From NCBI GenBank assembly GCA_035582835.1, contig JAYKAV010002109.1:3484930-3548929 (forward strand): a stretch of 64,000 bases of DNA. Direction: 5' to 3'. The DNA is from Phoebastria nigripes. Its lineage: Eukaryota > Chordata > Aves > Procellariiformes > Diomedeidae. The notes beneath the pieces are model-generated. The model had not been told where the DNA came from. It did not search any database and worked only from the letters and a program-made list of their open reading frames with translations. How positions within the stretch are numbered: the stretch's first letter is position 1; every line of letters starts with the position of its first letter. Of this stretch, positions 51,700 to 64,000 are shown in pieces. The translations under genes and the position numbers were made by a program.

Positions 51700-51990
51700 C
51701 CTTTCTGGCAATCCCTGAATGTTGCAGGCATCTAAAATTGAAATGAAAACACCCTTTCCAGAATAGCTTACCACTCCTTTGAGAGAAGTCTCTTGCCCCT
51801 TGCAGGTTAAAAAAGTGGGTCTTATATTTCCTGCACACAGAAATTTCTCTGTGGCAGCACAAACTCATCTGTGTCTAGGAGAGGCAGAATGAAAGGGTCA
51901 AATTACAGAAACATTTAAAATCCAGCAGCATTTTCACAAGTAGGATAATCAACCATATAATCCATTAGATAATCTGCCTTCTGTTATACC
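51700..51990. other. Unassigned spacer between two CR1 fragments
   Basis: About 290 bp separate the truncated 5' ends of the two CR1 copies. It is not recognisable as CR1 and contains no clear gene signal. It could be the original unique sequence into which both copies inserted. Confidence 0.5.
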
Positions 51991-52222
51991 TTGAAACATT
52001 AGATTGGACATTAGGAAAAATTTCTTTAGTGAAAGAGTGGTTAAACATTGGAACAGGCTGCCCAGGGAAGTGGTTGAGTCACCATCCCTGGAAGTATTTA
52101 AAAGAAGTGTAGATGAGGCGCTTAGAGACATGGTTTAGTGGGCATGGTGGTGTTGTGTTGACAGTTGGACTCGATGATCTTAGAGGTCTTTTCCAACCTT
52201 AATGATTCTGTGATTCTATGAT
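51991..52222 (+). mobile_element. CR1 LINE, 5'-truncated, plus orientation, second subfamily
   Basis: This is a CR1 3' end in + orientation, finishing with the terminal GATTCTGTGATTCTATGAT. The UTR (TTAGTGGGCATGGTGGTGTT, then GACTCGATGATCTTAGAGGT) differs from that of the copy at 51357-51699, so the two belong to different CR1 subfamilies. The 5' limit near 51991 is approximate. Confidence 0.93.
52001..52138 (+). pseudogene. CR1 ORF2 C-terminal fragment
   Basis: Forty-five codons and a TAG stop encode the very end of CR1 ORF2, with the signature words [17 protein letters not shown] and ESPSLEVFK. The frame is intact but only this terminal piece exists. It aligns with the same region of the minus-strand copy. 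Confidence 0.9.
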
Positions 52223-55200
52223 CTCACAGAGAAGAAGCTTCATGGTTCCACTCAAACAGTAATAACATGGAGCATCAAAGAGACCCGAGTTTCAGGAAGC
52301 AGAGCAGAAGCCTTGGTTTCCATGAAGCTCTAGGGATAACCTAATTTAAGCTAAGATATCATAATTGAATCCCCAAATTTGGAATTAATTTTAATTTACC
52401 TTCCCCATGCACTTACCATGAATATTAGCAGACAGCAATGCAGGCCACCCCAAGGGCTCACCACATCAACGTAACTCAGGGTTTTCCAATAGGGATTGCA
52501 AGACTGGGGTGCTGTGATTATAGATATACATAATTTGTATAAACTGGGAAACAGTAATCTAATATCATCATTCTTGGGTGCCTTCTTTTGTGTTTAAAAT
52601 AATTATATTACTTCAGTCCAGACAAGAAGAGAAAAGACAAAAAAAGCCACTGGAAAAATGCATAATGGTTTGGAAATATTAACTGTACCTGTGTTCTGTA
52701 GAATGGTAAGAGCAACCTCTGTTTATGCAAATGTAAGCAACAATGAATATGAATTAACTTCTACAAATGAAATCCATCATATGATTTCATTTTAATCTTA
52801 TGCTTTTGTTTTTTCTCCCAGATAAGCAATTAACTTTTACATTTCAGTGCCAGCAATAATCAATTTCAAATTTGTAAATTGTAGAAAATTATGTAGGAAT
52901 TTAAATGTTAAAAGCAGATTAGAATAGAAAAGATTTAATATCAGGTTGCAAGAGTAAAACACAGCTGGAGAGTAAGATCTTTTAAAAATAATCTACAAAC
53001 TCATGTAGTATAAGAGAAACATAATTAAGAGGATGGTACTTTACAGTGCAGTTGGTTCTATTCCAACTCTGAATTCAGCTAATATATTCTTGGTGGTTTT
53101 TGGTGGCTTCCACTCCTTCAAAAAACTTTCATTGAGGCAGGTGGGAAAAAGGGGGCAAAAATACAGCAAATACTTCAGCAGCCAAAGTGATATTTGACAC
53201 GTCTATCCTAAGTGTGAAAATAAATGGCAAAAATTTTAAAATAATGTCAAAATTAATTTATTAATTTTAATCAAGAGTAAAAAGATCTCTTTTATGGACA
53301 TGTTTTGATCTCAATGACTTTTTTTCACTGCTAGTTTCTTACATTTCAACTGTAGTTTTTTTAGCGTAGAAAGAAAAAAAACCTTGTATGTTGAAAAATT
53401 GTGCTGTGGCTAATATAGAAACAGCATGATGAAAGCTAAGTTTCACTGTTATTGTAATGGATGATATGAAATCACCTGCAAATATGTGGATAATTTTGCA
53501 TGATTGAATGTCAAAAATCTTTCTTGTCAAGGCCATCATCCCAGACAGTACAGCTGAGTGGCTGTCATATTTGTTGAGGGAGAAGAGAAAAAGTTTAACA
53601 AAGTTAATGATACCACATAGTATAATTTTCTAAGAGCTTTCTGAACTGAGAGAGGCAAGTAGTTGACAACCTGTAGGAGTAATATTATGGTTCAGTTGCA
53701 AGATTATTCTGTTTTGTTCAATAACCATGCCTAACAATACTGCTGATTCTCGCATGTTGTTCAGCAAAATGAGCTGTTCCACAGAGCAGAGGAGGAAAAC
53801 AAACAGCAGCATGTCCTACATGCAATTTTATTTGATGAATCAGAAGAAACTACTTGTGACATTGGGACTCAAAGCCAAGCATAAGCAAATGGTAGATGCT
53901 GCCAATGTTTATATGCATTGCTGCTGGTGTGATCAATAATTCTTATTGCGGTCTAACTATAAAGCTCTGAGAACTGGGAAAACCTATACCTACACACACA
54001 CACACACACACAAAGTGTTTTTGAACAATGTGTAGTAGATTGAGGCAATCTAGATGTAGTTATTCATTGATATCTAGTGTTGCCACGTTGGACCATCTGG
54101 TCCTGTTCTGTTTCTGCCTCATGAACTAGGAAAATGAGTATTCCTTTTCCAAATCACAAGCCACAAGACTTAAATATTTTGTGATGAATTACTACAGAAA
54201 AAATTAATTAATAGAACATCTGCCTGCCAAGAAGATAGAGTGCAAGTAAGTAACATGTTACAGTTACTGGGCCAGATTCTCCCATTATTCTGGCAGCTAA
54301 CAAAGACCAGAAGGTAGATGGGTCAATCTGGCCAACAATTTTTTTGTTACGGTGTAACTGTCACCTGGCAAATCTAGCTCAAGTAACAACCTCTTTCTCT
54401 CTGTGCCTAGCCTAAAGCAAGCTGGATGCTCTTCAGAATCCTTCTCAGCATCTATCACTGTCTTTAGGAAATTATGTGACTTTGAAAGTCTGGTACTAAA
54501 CTACAGAAGTACACAAGTCCCATTATGTTATAATGTGTTTAGAATGACTAAGCCACCATTGAAAACAGTTCTCGCATACCGTAAATTGGTAATTCTGATG
54601 TCAAGCAAAAATGACTATTTTTATACTTATGGTATGGTGACTTCAGTAGAATAATTTGCAAAAGTAAAGTGAATGTTATTCCTAAGAATAAGTAGCTTTA
54701 AATTACTTTTTTTTAATTGAGTATTTGGAATTCTTTTATTCAAACTGAGTATGCAAAGTTTTTATTCTACTTTATCTTTGCATTTGCTTTGAGATGTCAA
54801 GTGTCATTTTTACTTTGGCAAGAGGTCTTTTGATTATCAAGATAAAAGAAAATGTTTGTTCTGAATAAATTCTTATTTTTTATTTTACAAATGAAGTGAA
54901 TGGAAAACTTCTACTAATGATATGCTTCTCATTAGCGAACGGATCCCTTTACTGTGGTAATCAAATAAACCCTTTCTTCAAGCCAGTCCTCACCCATTTT
55001 TATAATTACCATCACTGTCCCCATTTTTTTTTCCCTCCTCTGAAGTACAACTTGAAATACATGTCTGTGAAAGCTTTCCAATTGGTTCACTATAAGGAAA
55101 CTGATGTACAGTACTCCTAGTGGGGTAACGAAGTTTCTTCCAACCACAGAACTACAATCCACAACCAGACATAACATCATGCAAAGCTGGTTTCTTTCTC

Positions 55201-56315
55201 TGACTTCTCAATTTATCAGTAATTAANAAGTGATACTTCAGTACAAGAAATACTATACTGAAATTGCTGTTTTGATACAGGGTATGCGATCAAGCCCACT
55301 GCCTGAAGGGAAGAAAAAGAACTTAAACTACTGATTGTGAGTGGTCAGCAATAGCTACTGCATTGTGTCCTGTGTTATATTAAAGTAATTCACTATTGAC
55401 ATCATGTAAGCATTGCTCAATCACTGTAAATGAATTCTCACTGGTGTTCTTGACAGCACAGCCTCAAGACAATTCAATGGCAAAAGTATGTATGAGGTCA
55501 TAATTTGGCCTATTATGTATAAAATGAAAAGAAACAGCTTAAATGTGAGTTCCTGCAGTGAAAGAGAAATGTTTTGCAAACTGAAATGGCACCGGAAATC
55601 AATATGACACAGTGAATATGAAATCTCNGAGTGCCATTTCTACAAGATTCTAAAGAATAACTATTGAGGACTAACAGTTTCTGTTCTGTTCTGTAACCTC
55701 TTTAAAATGTCTCATTTAGCTATACTTGAGAGATGAGGTTTTTAAAATATTGGATTTTTAAACACAAAAGGTACAGCATCTCAGCTGAGATCTAAGGTCA
55801 AATCTCTTTCTAGAATTACTCAGAACACATTTGCACCGCAAAATGAAAGAAGTTAGGGCATTCNATATTCTGATATGACACTTGCAATGAAATTGAGAAA
55901 TCGGGTCATGTCCGAGATCAGTGTTTATTTCATTGACTTCTGATATGACATGGGACTAAAGCATACCCAGCTGTACATTTCTCCAAACTGAGGGGTGAAA
56001 ACAGTAATCCCCTTCCCCCATCCCCCCCAAATCCCATATCTAAACAACTCTTATGTCAAAGCTGAAATGTAACACAATATTCTGTCCAAACCAGCCTGGT
56101 GAGAACTTAAACACTTGAACATAACCTAGCCACTTGCAAAACAACAAACATGTTGACAGATGCCAAAACCACCTACTGTTAAAGCATCATGGCAAAAGTC
56201 AATGGTTAAGAATGTTTGAAACTCTGTGACTGTATCAGTTAAACAAGCAGAAACAGTGACTTTGGTGAGTTGGGTCAAAAGAGAGCAAAAAACAATTTGC
56301 TCAGAGGAGAGTGAA
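52223..56315. other. AT-rich non-coding stretch
   Basis: No gene or retroelement recognised apart from an AC microsatellite (53992-54012). ORFs up to 83 codons (54403-54654) show no motif. Single N calls at 55227, 55628 and 55864. Confidence 0.65.
53992..54012. repeat. AC dinucleotide microsatellite
   Basis: About ten perfect AC units. A common vertebrate microsatellite. Confidence 0.95.
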
Positions 56316-56332
56316 TTTTTTTTTTTTTTACT

Positions 56333-56506
56333 ACAGAATAGAATAGAATATTTCAGTTGGAATCTACAGTTGGAATCTACAGTGGAATTCAGTTGGGATC
56401 TACAATGATCATCTAGTCTAACTGCCTGACTACTTCAGGGCTGACCAAAAGTTAAAGCATATTATTAAGGGCATTGTCCAAATGCCTGTTAAACACTGCC
56501 AGGCAG
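56333..56506 (-). mobile_element. CR1 LINE 3' fragment with internal 13-bp duplications
   Basis: On the minus strand this is a CR1 3' end, seen on + as AGAATAGAATAGAATATTTC, then GATCATCTAGTCTAACTGCC, CTTCAGGGCTGACCAAAAGT and GGGCATTGTCCAAATGCCTG. It retains a short ORF2 end (minus-strand word FNRHLDNALNNML, then stop). Where one GTTGGAAGGGACC-like segment is expected, this copy has CAGTTGGAATCTA twice in tandem (56354-56379) plus two diverged copies to 56402. A run of 14 T lies immediately outside its 3' end on the + strand (56316-56329). Confidence 0.92.
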
Positions 56507-59500
56507 ACTATTTAGTTTTTAGTAATTAGTATTACTTATATAAAATAAATTCTGATTCTAACAAAATTTAACAAAATCTTAAAAAGGTATACATTTGTTC
56601 TGTTATTCCTACACGAAAATAAACTGCAAAAAGTCTACTAGTTAATTTTGCTAGCAAAAATATTGCTGTCTTGGAAAAAAACTGAAGAATTTCACCAGTC
56701 CAGAGAGGCACTTAACCTCCCGAGAAAAGGACAGTCAGAATGCAAACACTCTGAGCAAGCTCCGAATGAATCAGTGTAAAAGATCAAAGAAGACCTAGAA
56801 GGCAATTGGATACTTTGTTTACAAATAAGTTTAAAAAAAAAAAATATTAAGTGCAGAGAATTGCTTTCCTGTTCTCAATAATATTTTTCAGATCTGTGAA
56901 CAGAACCAATTCAGGCAGTTTATAAGATAAAGAAAAACATCGTGTTTTCTCCAATTGCATAGGCTGTGTTTTTCACCTAAAAGCATTTTTATTTAGCTTT
57001 CTTTAAAATTGCTAAAAGGGTCTTTAAGGAGGATCATAAAGCATCAGACATTACTGCAGTGACCAACAGAGGCTCACATCCTATGTCATAATATCGTTAG
57101 TTCTCAGAAAATAATCATTCTAGCAGATTCTCCTTATTTATTTCGTGGAAATAGCCTCACTCACTTAACGGGAAACTTTGATGTTTTCTTTTTAATTAAT
57201 ATGTTAAACGAATAATATGAACTTTATTGCCAAGGAAGCAACATTTCCTCAACATTTGTGTCAACTCTTGCCCACCTCTCAAGATACATTTTTGTATCTA
57301 CCATCAAGAACCAACAGCAAAATACCTGAAAATGTCAAATCCTTTTTAGTTCAACCTTGCAATACCCAAATATGTTTAAGAATTCCCCTTTGGCTTGTTT
57401 ACAGCAATGATGGAATAGAAGATCATGTTTTGTCCTCTCTGTTTCTTTACAGGAACCCTTAAAACTTCAAGTTCAGAAGTCAGAACACATTGCGCTCGTT
57501 GACCTTTCGCTATAGCATGTCATTTCAGTCTCCTGTGCAGAGAATTTCTTTTTTTTCCTGCGAAGTCTGGGGACAAAGTTTTTCTTTTAATCACAGTAGT
57601 GACTTGTGATTCCACACAAGCTAGAATAAGTTAATGGAAAAACTCATTACAATTTTCCTTTCACTCCCTCTGAAATACTGGCCCTCTCAAGCCAAAAACA
57701 GAAGGAAATTTCCATGTGAAGATCTCCAACATGAAGAGCTGATTCGTGACAATTAAGGAAATAATTATTTTCATACATTGAGGAGAAAGCACTTTGTTAA
57801 ACAGTGATTAGTTTGCTGTTATCACATAAATGAGTTATTCCTATAAGGAACTGTACTGCACTCATCAAACCATGTTAGATAATGTTAAGTAATTAAAGAG
57901 GGAAGAACAAATCATTCCATCAGTTCTCGCTTTGCATCTTGAAACTCTCATTGTTGACGCTGCAAGTGAATTGTGGTTTGTCCGTACTAGCAGTTGCCAT
58001 AAAGAATTGAAAATAGCAGTTAGTCTTACAGCAGGAAATCACAGTTCAGTGAATCAGAGAAGGCATCACACACGTCAGTGTGAATTATCAATACACACCA
58101 GATCCCTTTTTACATACTGAGCAATCAACTCTTTATATGACTTTGACTTTTGAGACTCATATAATATGTTTCCAGACTAATCAGGTTAGTGAAAACTACG
58201 GATATTCATTTCTAGAGGACTTTTTTTTCCTTTGTGTTCTGGCAGAAACTACTCTGTTTGTACAAAAAGTGAAGAAAAGATTTTTAGTGTTTAGAGAATC
58301 AGATAGGCAAAACATGAAAATAACTGGAAAAGACAAGTAGTGGTATGTGGTATGCTACATGCTGTTCCCAGACAGAAATAATTTCAGTAGCTAGGTGAAG
58401 GACNTTAACATTTTTAAAACTTTCTGCATCTTCCATTTCAAAATGATACCAAATGAAAGTTTATTACCTTTAATCTGTAATAACTTGTTTCTTAAGTTCT
58501 ATAACACAGAAGCCAATTTCAGTTTAAATGGTAATCCATAATTTTTCTTACTTGAGAGACTGCTTCTTGGAATTTGGAAACATCAAGAAAATGTTTTGAA
58601 GATTGCTTTTAAGCAGAATGCTGACATTTTCCCGATATGTTGGGTCCAGGCTATATTCCTGTTGTGAGATACAGGAAGCTACCCTTCTGCAGCAATGGGT
58701 GAACAGGTCTCGATAAACTTTGAACCAGTATCAAAACTCAACTTTATTGAAACTATATTGAGTCAGAATCAGAGATGATAATAATATTTGGATGACTTTT
58801 CCAGTTCTTTTAAAAATACAGTTATTTACAAGTGACACAAATGAGGAAATTGGGACTGTCACTAATAAAGTAAGAAAAATAANTTGGGCTACTTTATTCT
58901 CTGCTAAAATGTAGATTAATTGGTCTGGTTAGATAAAAAAGGTGGTCACCTACATAAAGTTCACATATCAATAAGGGGCAACAGATCAGCCTAGAAAATA
59001 AATTTTCGGAACATAATGCAGATGGAGGGTACTCAGCTGATGCTGATTAAAATTCTGTGGGCAACGGAATTAAATACCTCCTCAGTTCACAGAACAACTT
59101 GGTTTTTAACTGTTCTAAAAAGGAACCAAAATGGTTTGTCAATACATCTAAAGACTTAGAAAACTCTTCAGAACTGTAGTTTGTGCCAATTGTTTAGGAT
59201 TCTTCTTCACATACATCTATTATCATATTCTACCAACATAATCACACAAGCAGTCTGATAACAGAAACAAATTTAGAATATATTAGCGTTGTGCACATGC
59301 ATAAGCACCTTATACCCTATTAGTGTGCTTATGAAAATAGCCTTGTTATTAGAGCATAAACCCTGAAAACAGTAGATAAAAATTCTGTTCTTTTCTTTGC
59401 CATACACTTTTTAGTAATTGCATTACATCTTCATGTCTTGCTTTATTCACAAGTACATCACGGTAATGATAATTTCCAGCTCACTGACATGGACAACCTA

Positions 59501-62500
59501 AAGTATTTTACAGGCATTAGGGAATTTGAGAATCTAGAGAGAACTGTTATGGCGATGTAAATTACTGTTACACCATGCATATATTCTCATTTTTTACAGT
59601 ATTATCTGATGTGTGGCATATTTTGAGCTAAATTCAACGTTCTAGGATATTTTTGAATGCCACACTTTCCATTATGGAGGCAGAGCTAAAATATTTACTT
59701 TCAAAGGAAATAAGTTTTTTTTGTTCTTTTCTAGCTATCTCATTCATATTTATAAGCAAATGATATTTTGGGATGCAGAGCTGTCTGTTTTCTCCCTGCT
59801 TATAGGATCTCCTCATTCATGATGCCCAGAACCTATTACAGTTTATCCAAAGCCCATTGAAACCACAGGATGAGAGTGGTATATCTCCAGTGTTTGTCAC
59901 TGCCTTGCCACCTCAAAACCAAATATAACTAATTGTAGAAAAGACTGAAAAATCTAATATATCATTCTCAAAACCAGAAGATACTGATAATTGGATGCAG
60001 ATGTACTAGAAACTCTTAAATAAAAAGTTTCCACTTTTAGCTATGTCAGGTTGCCTCCCATCTTTATATTCCGTTGCGGCTGACAGTTACCGATGTTAAG
60101 TCAAACTATACAAAAAAAGCTGAAAAGAAGATGCTGGAAAGATTGACTTCATTAAATGGCATCTACATTCAACGCAGACTACTGCTTTCGCTTGAAAGCA
60201 ACATACAAAGGTATCTTTGTATACTGCTGGTATTTCACTGACATTTGAAGAGACTTCTAAGGTGTACTAAGTTGGCAGCTATTATAGTAGAAGAGTTTGT
60301 TTTTCTAAGTTAAAGCAAACCAGCCCTAAAGATTTCTTTGCTTAAAAAAGGAAGCATGTGAAATAGGAAAAAAAGTATATAGCCAAATGAAAAAAAAAAA
60401 AAAATCACTTTGGGCAGCTCCCTTCTTTCTGCAATTCCCCTTTAAAAAAAAAAAAAAAAAAAGAAGTAGTATTATTTAGAAAAGCTTGCCTAAGCATCAT
60501 CTGTCTGCAAAAGTGGTTGATTGATTCTTGTCCTTGGTCAGCCTAGGATACTTCTTTTCTAACAGAGAGCAATATTCTGTTAAGAGACAATAGTAGCAAG
60601 AGGCTGCATCCCTCACTACCTCAGAACTTTATCTTGGCATACAAGACATAATAAACATTCTCCCATCATGGCTGAAACAATTCAACTTGTGACGTACGAC
60701 CAATCTGTCCCAAAGCACCTGGGCTTTCTTAGCCTCCAGATTTCATCTCATTTTCCCGACTCCCACCACCTTCAATAGTGTGGATGGAGAGTTTTCTTAG
60801 ATGCAGGTCACATAGCTGAAAGAAAAACATTGCTATAACTTGTACACATACAGGTCATAGAAAATGAAAAATTCAGTCAAAGCAGTGTCAAAGGCGTAAC
60901 TTTTGAGTGATCTGAAAAATACCAAGTCTTCTGATCTTTCTGACAAGACTGTTCTGTGAAAATACAAAGCCTTTTGTTTTTCCAAAGTGTAAAGTACAGA
61001 TGATGACAGATAACACACCCAGAACAAGCATCCAAACTCTACCCCCAGAAAGGACACTTACTTAAGAATACCTTAAAAAAAATTATTGTTTAATAAAACT
61101 AATAAATATAAAGGTTTCTAGAAATTGAAAGTAAAAGCACTTTCTGTCATCACATCACACCTTTTTTCAGAATATTAAAGGTCTTTTACCAGACATTTTA
61201 GTAATGTGTAGACTCCAATCACAGTCATCTTGGATGGGCTAGGGTTACTTATACCTTGAGACTAGAGAATTTAATTTCTGTGAGAATAACTAAAATGCCC
61301 TTTTCTTTGAAAGCAGATGTCAGTACNTGCCTGAAGATTCAAAGAGAAGATCTGTAGGAACATACAACAGNACCATTATCAAATTGGTACTGTGGATCTT
61401 TGACAGAGGAAAACATCCTAATGAGCTCATAAGAAAAGTGAAAGCCCTAGGAAGAGACCTACATGGATGTTGCAATGACCGTGATGAAGCAAATGAGAGA
61501 CTGGATTCCTTCAAATAGTTATCCTAAAAAATTTTGGGCTGATAAATTTGCTAGATGGAAAAAATACTAAGCAACTGCTAAGTGGCTTGTGCACCCTTGA
61601 AAGCATGACCTGAAGCCAAAAAGAATCATAGGCATTTTCTGATTGTTGTCTGCTTATCCTTGGAGATACCAAAGTTGAAGTTAGTTAGGCTCATCTAATT
61701 AGGAGAGAAAACACCAAATGCAGTGCATCTAGGATAATCTACTGAAATATTCTGGATAACCCCTGGTGTTACTAAGGACAGAAAGAAGTCCTTACTAATA
61801 TCAGGGACTTCAACTAGCCTCACTTCAGTGTTTGAAAAGCAGGATAAATAAGGGGAAATGTTCTTGAGACAGCCTTCTATNAGAGATGTACCTCTGGATT
61901 GACAGATGCCAGAGACCTCTATCAGGGCCAAATACTCTATCTTCATTAGTTCGTCACCTTTTCAAGCAGAAAATTTTGAAACTTAAATATTCAATGCTTC
62001 CCCTAACAGCATAAACACTTTCACATAGGTTAATCTCCTCCCATGAATGGACAAATGAAATCTCATCACCTAAATCCTCTAATGAGAGAGGGCCATTTGG
62101 AAAGACCAGATAATCATTTGTCACCATTATATAACTTATCATAAGAAGATCATATCTCTTTTTAATTTTTGACATAGCCTAGAGTTTGAAATTAAGCTAA
62201 TTAAACACTTGCTTTCTACTCTCCAGAACCCTGCATTTACATTTTGAATTAATGTATTATTTTATGAATTTTATAGATTATACAAAATCCACTCTCCAAA
62301 CCTGGAGAGCGAAGGGGAAAATATCTTTTAAGTTTTCATAAAACCTTGATGAAAATATTATTTGGGTATTTTTCAAAGGAAATTTATTTCTTTTATTAAT
62401 TATAACAAAACTGTTTCCATATATTTAAAAGTCATTTCAATATGTCAAGGCATCCTTTCATCACTGTAACCAACACACATACATTTGTATGCAAGCAAAT

Positions 62501-63701
62501 CAGACTTCTGGAATTTTAGGGGGTACTGTATTCATTATTGCACAAGAGACAAACAGAAGTATTTGTACAACCAGAAATAAAATTTAAAAGATGGGATGCA
62601 AGTTCTAGAAGACTGAGGGTAACATTATATGAAGTACTGTCAATGTAATGATTGCGATTTGGTTCTGATAGACAGGAATCTTAAACGAAGCCAGGTGCAG
62701 TAGGTTTTCTGGTGAGGAAGAGTGGGAAGAAGACAACAAATGACTAATACCTGTTTCTGCCCTACACTTCTTATTCTGACAGCATTTTGTTTTATCAGTA
62801 ATGGTGTATGGACCCAAAGACTGTTCATAGGAGAGAAATGAGTAGTACTTCTATTTTGTTTTTCTGCTCACAATTCTATGGAAAAAAACAAACCCAAGAA
62901 TATCCAACTGCAGCTATTATCTTTGCTGTGTATATGTTATCCTTACAAAAATGTAAGGTTCTTGCATTTAAATAAATTATTTAAAAGAGGACATGTTAAT
63001 GGGCTATCATAGTTTGCTTTCTAACATCAGGGATTCTCCATGGGTATGAAGAAAACATAATCACACATATGGTGGAACTAAAATGTACTATTTTTCTTGA
63101 ATGAAATTCTCTTGTTAACTCAGCATGCACTGCATGAGACCACATATCATTTTTCAACCATCTGCACATCTCACAGTATTATGGACAGAGAATTTCTATT
63201 ATTCAGCCACTAAGATTTTATGTTGGGTGACTTGTAAGTGTGGATTCACTATAATATCTTTCATCATTGGTGGTAAATTTGGCATCTATGCAGATACTAC
63301 TTCTATTTCTACAGATTTAAATTCGAAGAATAAACTTCAATTCAAGTCTGTCCTCTGCCATTCTTGTTTCCAATACCTTACGGAACACACATCCCAGGTA
63401 ATTTAGACATATAAGCTTTTATATTATACACTAAGCTAGGAAAAGGCATTGCTCAAATTTCAAAGTTAAAGACACTTTAAGAAACATCAAGAGTCCTTGA
63501 TTGGGATTAGCTGTTTGATAAAAGAAAAACAAAACCAACCAAACAAAAAACCAAACCCACCACCCTCCATAGCAATATCTTTGCTGTCAAAAGATCAGAA
63601 GCCAACATGTTAATGAGCTGTTTTTTATGAAATGAAATCACTGCTGTTAGTGTTCACTGACTTCTGATTAATTCGTAGATAGCTTATCATAATATAGTGT
63701 T
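56507..63701. other. AT-rich non-coding stretch
   Basis: No recognisable gene, RNA gene or retroelement. It contains two A runs (60390-60404 and 60444-60462) and several N calls. Minus-strand ORFs at 61695-61946 and 61954-62175 have ordinary-looking compositions but no recognisable domain. They are mentioned in the findings together with the edge ORF. Confidence 0.6.
60390..60462. repeat. Paired poly(A) tracts
   Basis: Runs of 15 and 19 A are separated by about 39 bp of mixed sequence. No retrocopied gene is recognised upstream of either, so they are treated as homopolymers rather than retroposon tails. Confidence 0.8.
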
Positions 63702-64000
63702 TCATGCATTACCAAATTTAAGAACTGTATTAGGAATTTTAGACCATGCCTCTCTCTCGATATTGCTGACTATCAAGGGGAATCCAATCACAAGGCACTC
63801 TTTTACTATTCGATTTATGACAGCCTCTATTTTCAAATTAGAAGTCTCAATATATACACCACCAACAAGACATTTTTCAGGAATCTCTGACATGATATTC
63901 TTGTTTGTAAAAGATATTGTGGAGATTAAATTCATTTTAATTTCCTGAGTCTGTACAGGTCTGCTTTCTTGTTTGAGATATAACACATCATCTTTGACTA
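63702..64000 (-). CDS. Possible partial coding exon, open at window edge
   Basis: On the minus strand a frame is open for 98 complete codons from the window edge to a TGA at 63702-63704. The translation has balanced, protein-like composition with alternating hydrophobic and charged residues: words such as EIPEKCLVGGVYIE, INRIVKECLVIGFPLIV and EREAWSKIPNTVLKFG. I do not recognise the family. A weak splice-donor-like sequence (TTTG|GTAATG) lies about eight bases before the stop, so it could be an internal exon or a last exon. Neither the upstream acceptor nor the rest of the gene is in the window. It could equally be a chance ORF; several others of 90-104 codons occur here. Confidence 0.25.
   Translation of the reverse strand, partial: VKDDVLYLKQESRPVQTQEIKMNLISTISFTNKNIMSEIPEKCLVGGVYIETSNLKIEAVINRIVKECLVIGFPLIVSNIEREAWSKIPNTVLKFGNA

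Noticed and set aside
60390..60462. Poly(A) runs as possible tails of processed pseudogenes
   Set aside because: No coding-like sequence lies upstream on either strand, and no flanking duplications were seen.

Overview
The window reads as a bird nuclear genome, in a gene-poor (intergenic or long-intronic) stretch. The bird call rests on three CR1 LINE 3' ends with the typical terminal octamer repeat. It also rests on three solo-LTR-like endogenous retrovirus (ERV) insertions whose sequences I recognise from many avian genomes. The background is AT-rich, with long homopolymer tracts, no operons, and no open reading frame that I can assign to a known host protein. I found no tRNA, rRNA, snRNA or CRISPR.

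Layout. 1-3782: AT-rich non-coding DNA with a TG/TA microsatellite. 3783-4999: a complex ERV-derived insertion in + orientation. Its left end is an inverted copy of its right (U5-type) tip. Then come a tRNA-Lys-like primer binding site, a leader-like stretch, an array of about nine ~48-bp repeats, and 355 bp shared with the LTR at 38122-38716. 5000-14340: AT-rich non-coding. 14341-15190: a possible constrained element followed by a GC-rich block. 15191-15731: a second, different solo-LTR-like insertion. 15732-38121: long AT-rich non-coding DNA with microsatellites, one ancient MIR-like SINE remnant and one candidate conserved element. 38122-38716: a solo LTR with a perfect 5-bp target duplication (AGGAA). 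38722-44470: AT-rich non-coding. 44480-45255: two GC/CpG-richer islands. 51357-52222: two CR1 fragments arranged head to head. 56333-56506: a third CR1 fragment. 63702-64000: an ORF on the minus strand, open to the window edge, that could be part of a real exon.

Nothing here works together as a pathway. The recognisable content is retroelement remnants in a desert of unassigned DNA. The most interesting object is the ERV-derived insertion at 3783-4999, because two U5-like ends flank a PBS/leader segment. That is neither a normal solo LTR nor a normal provirus. Element classes are given from structure and memory of avian repeat families; no database search was possible.
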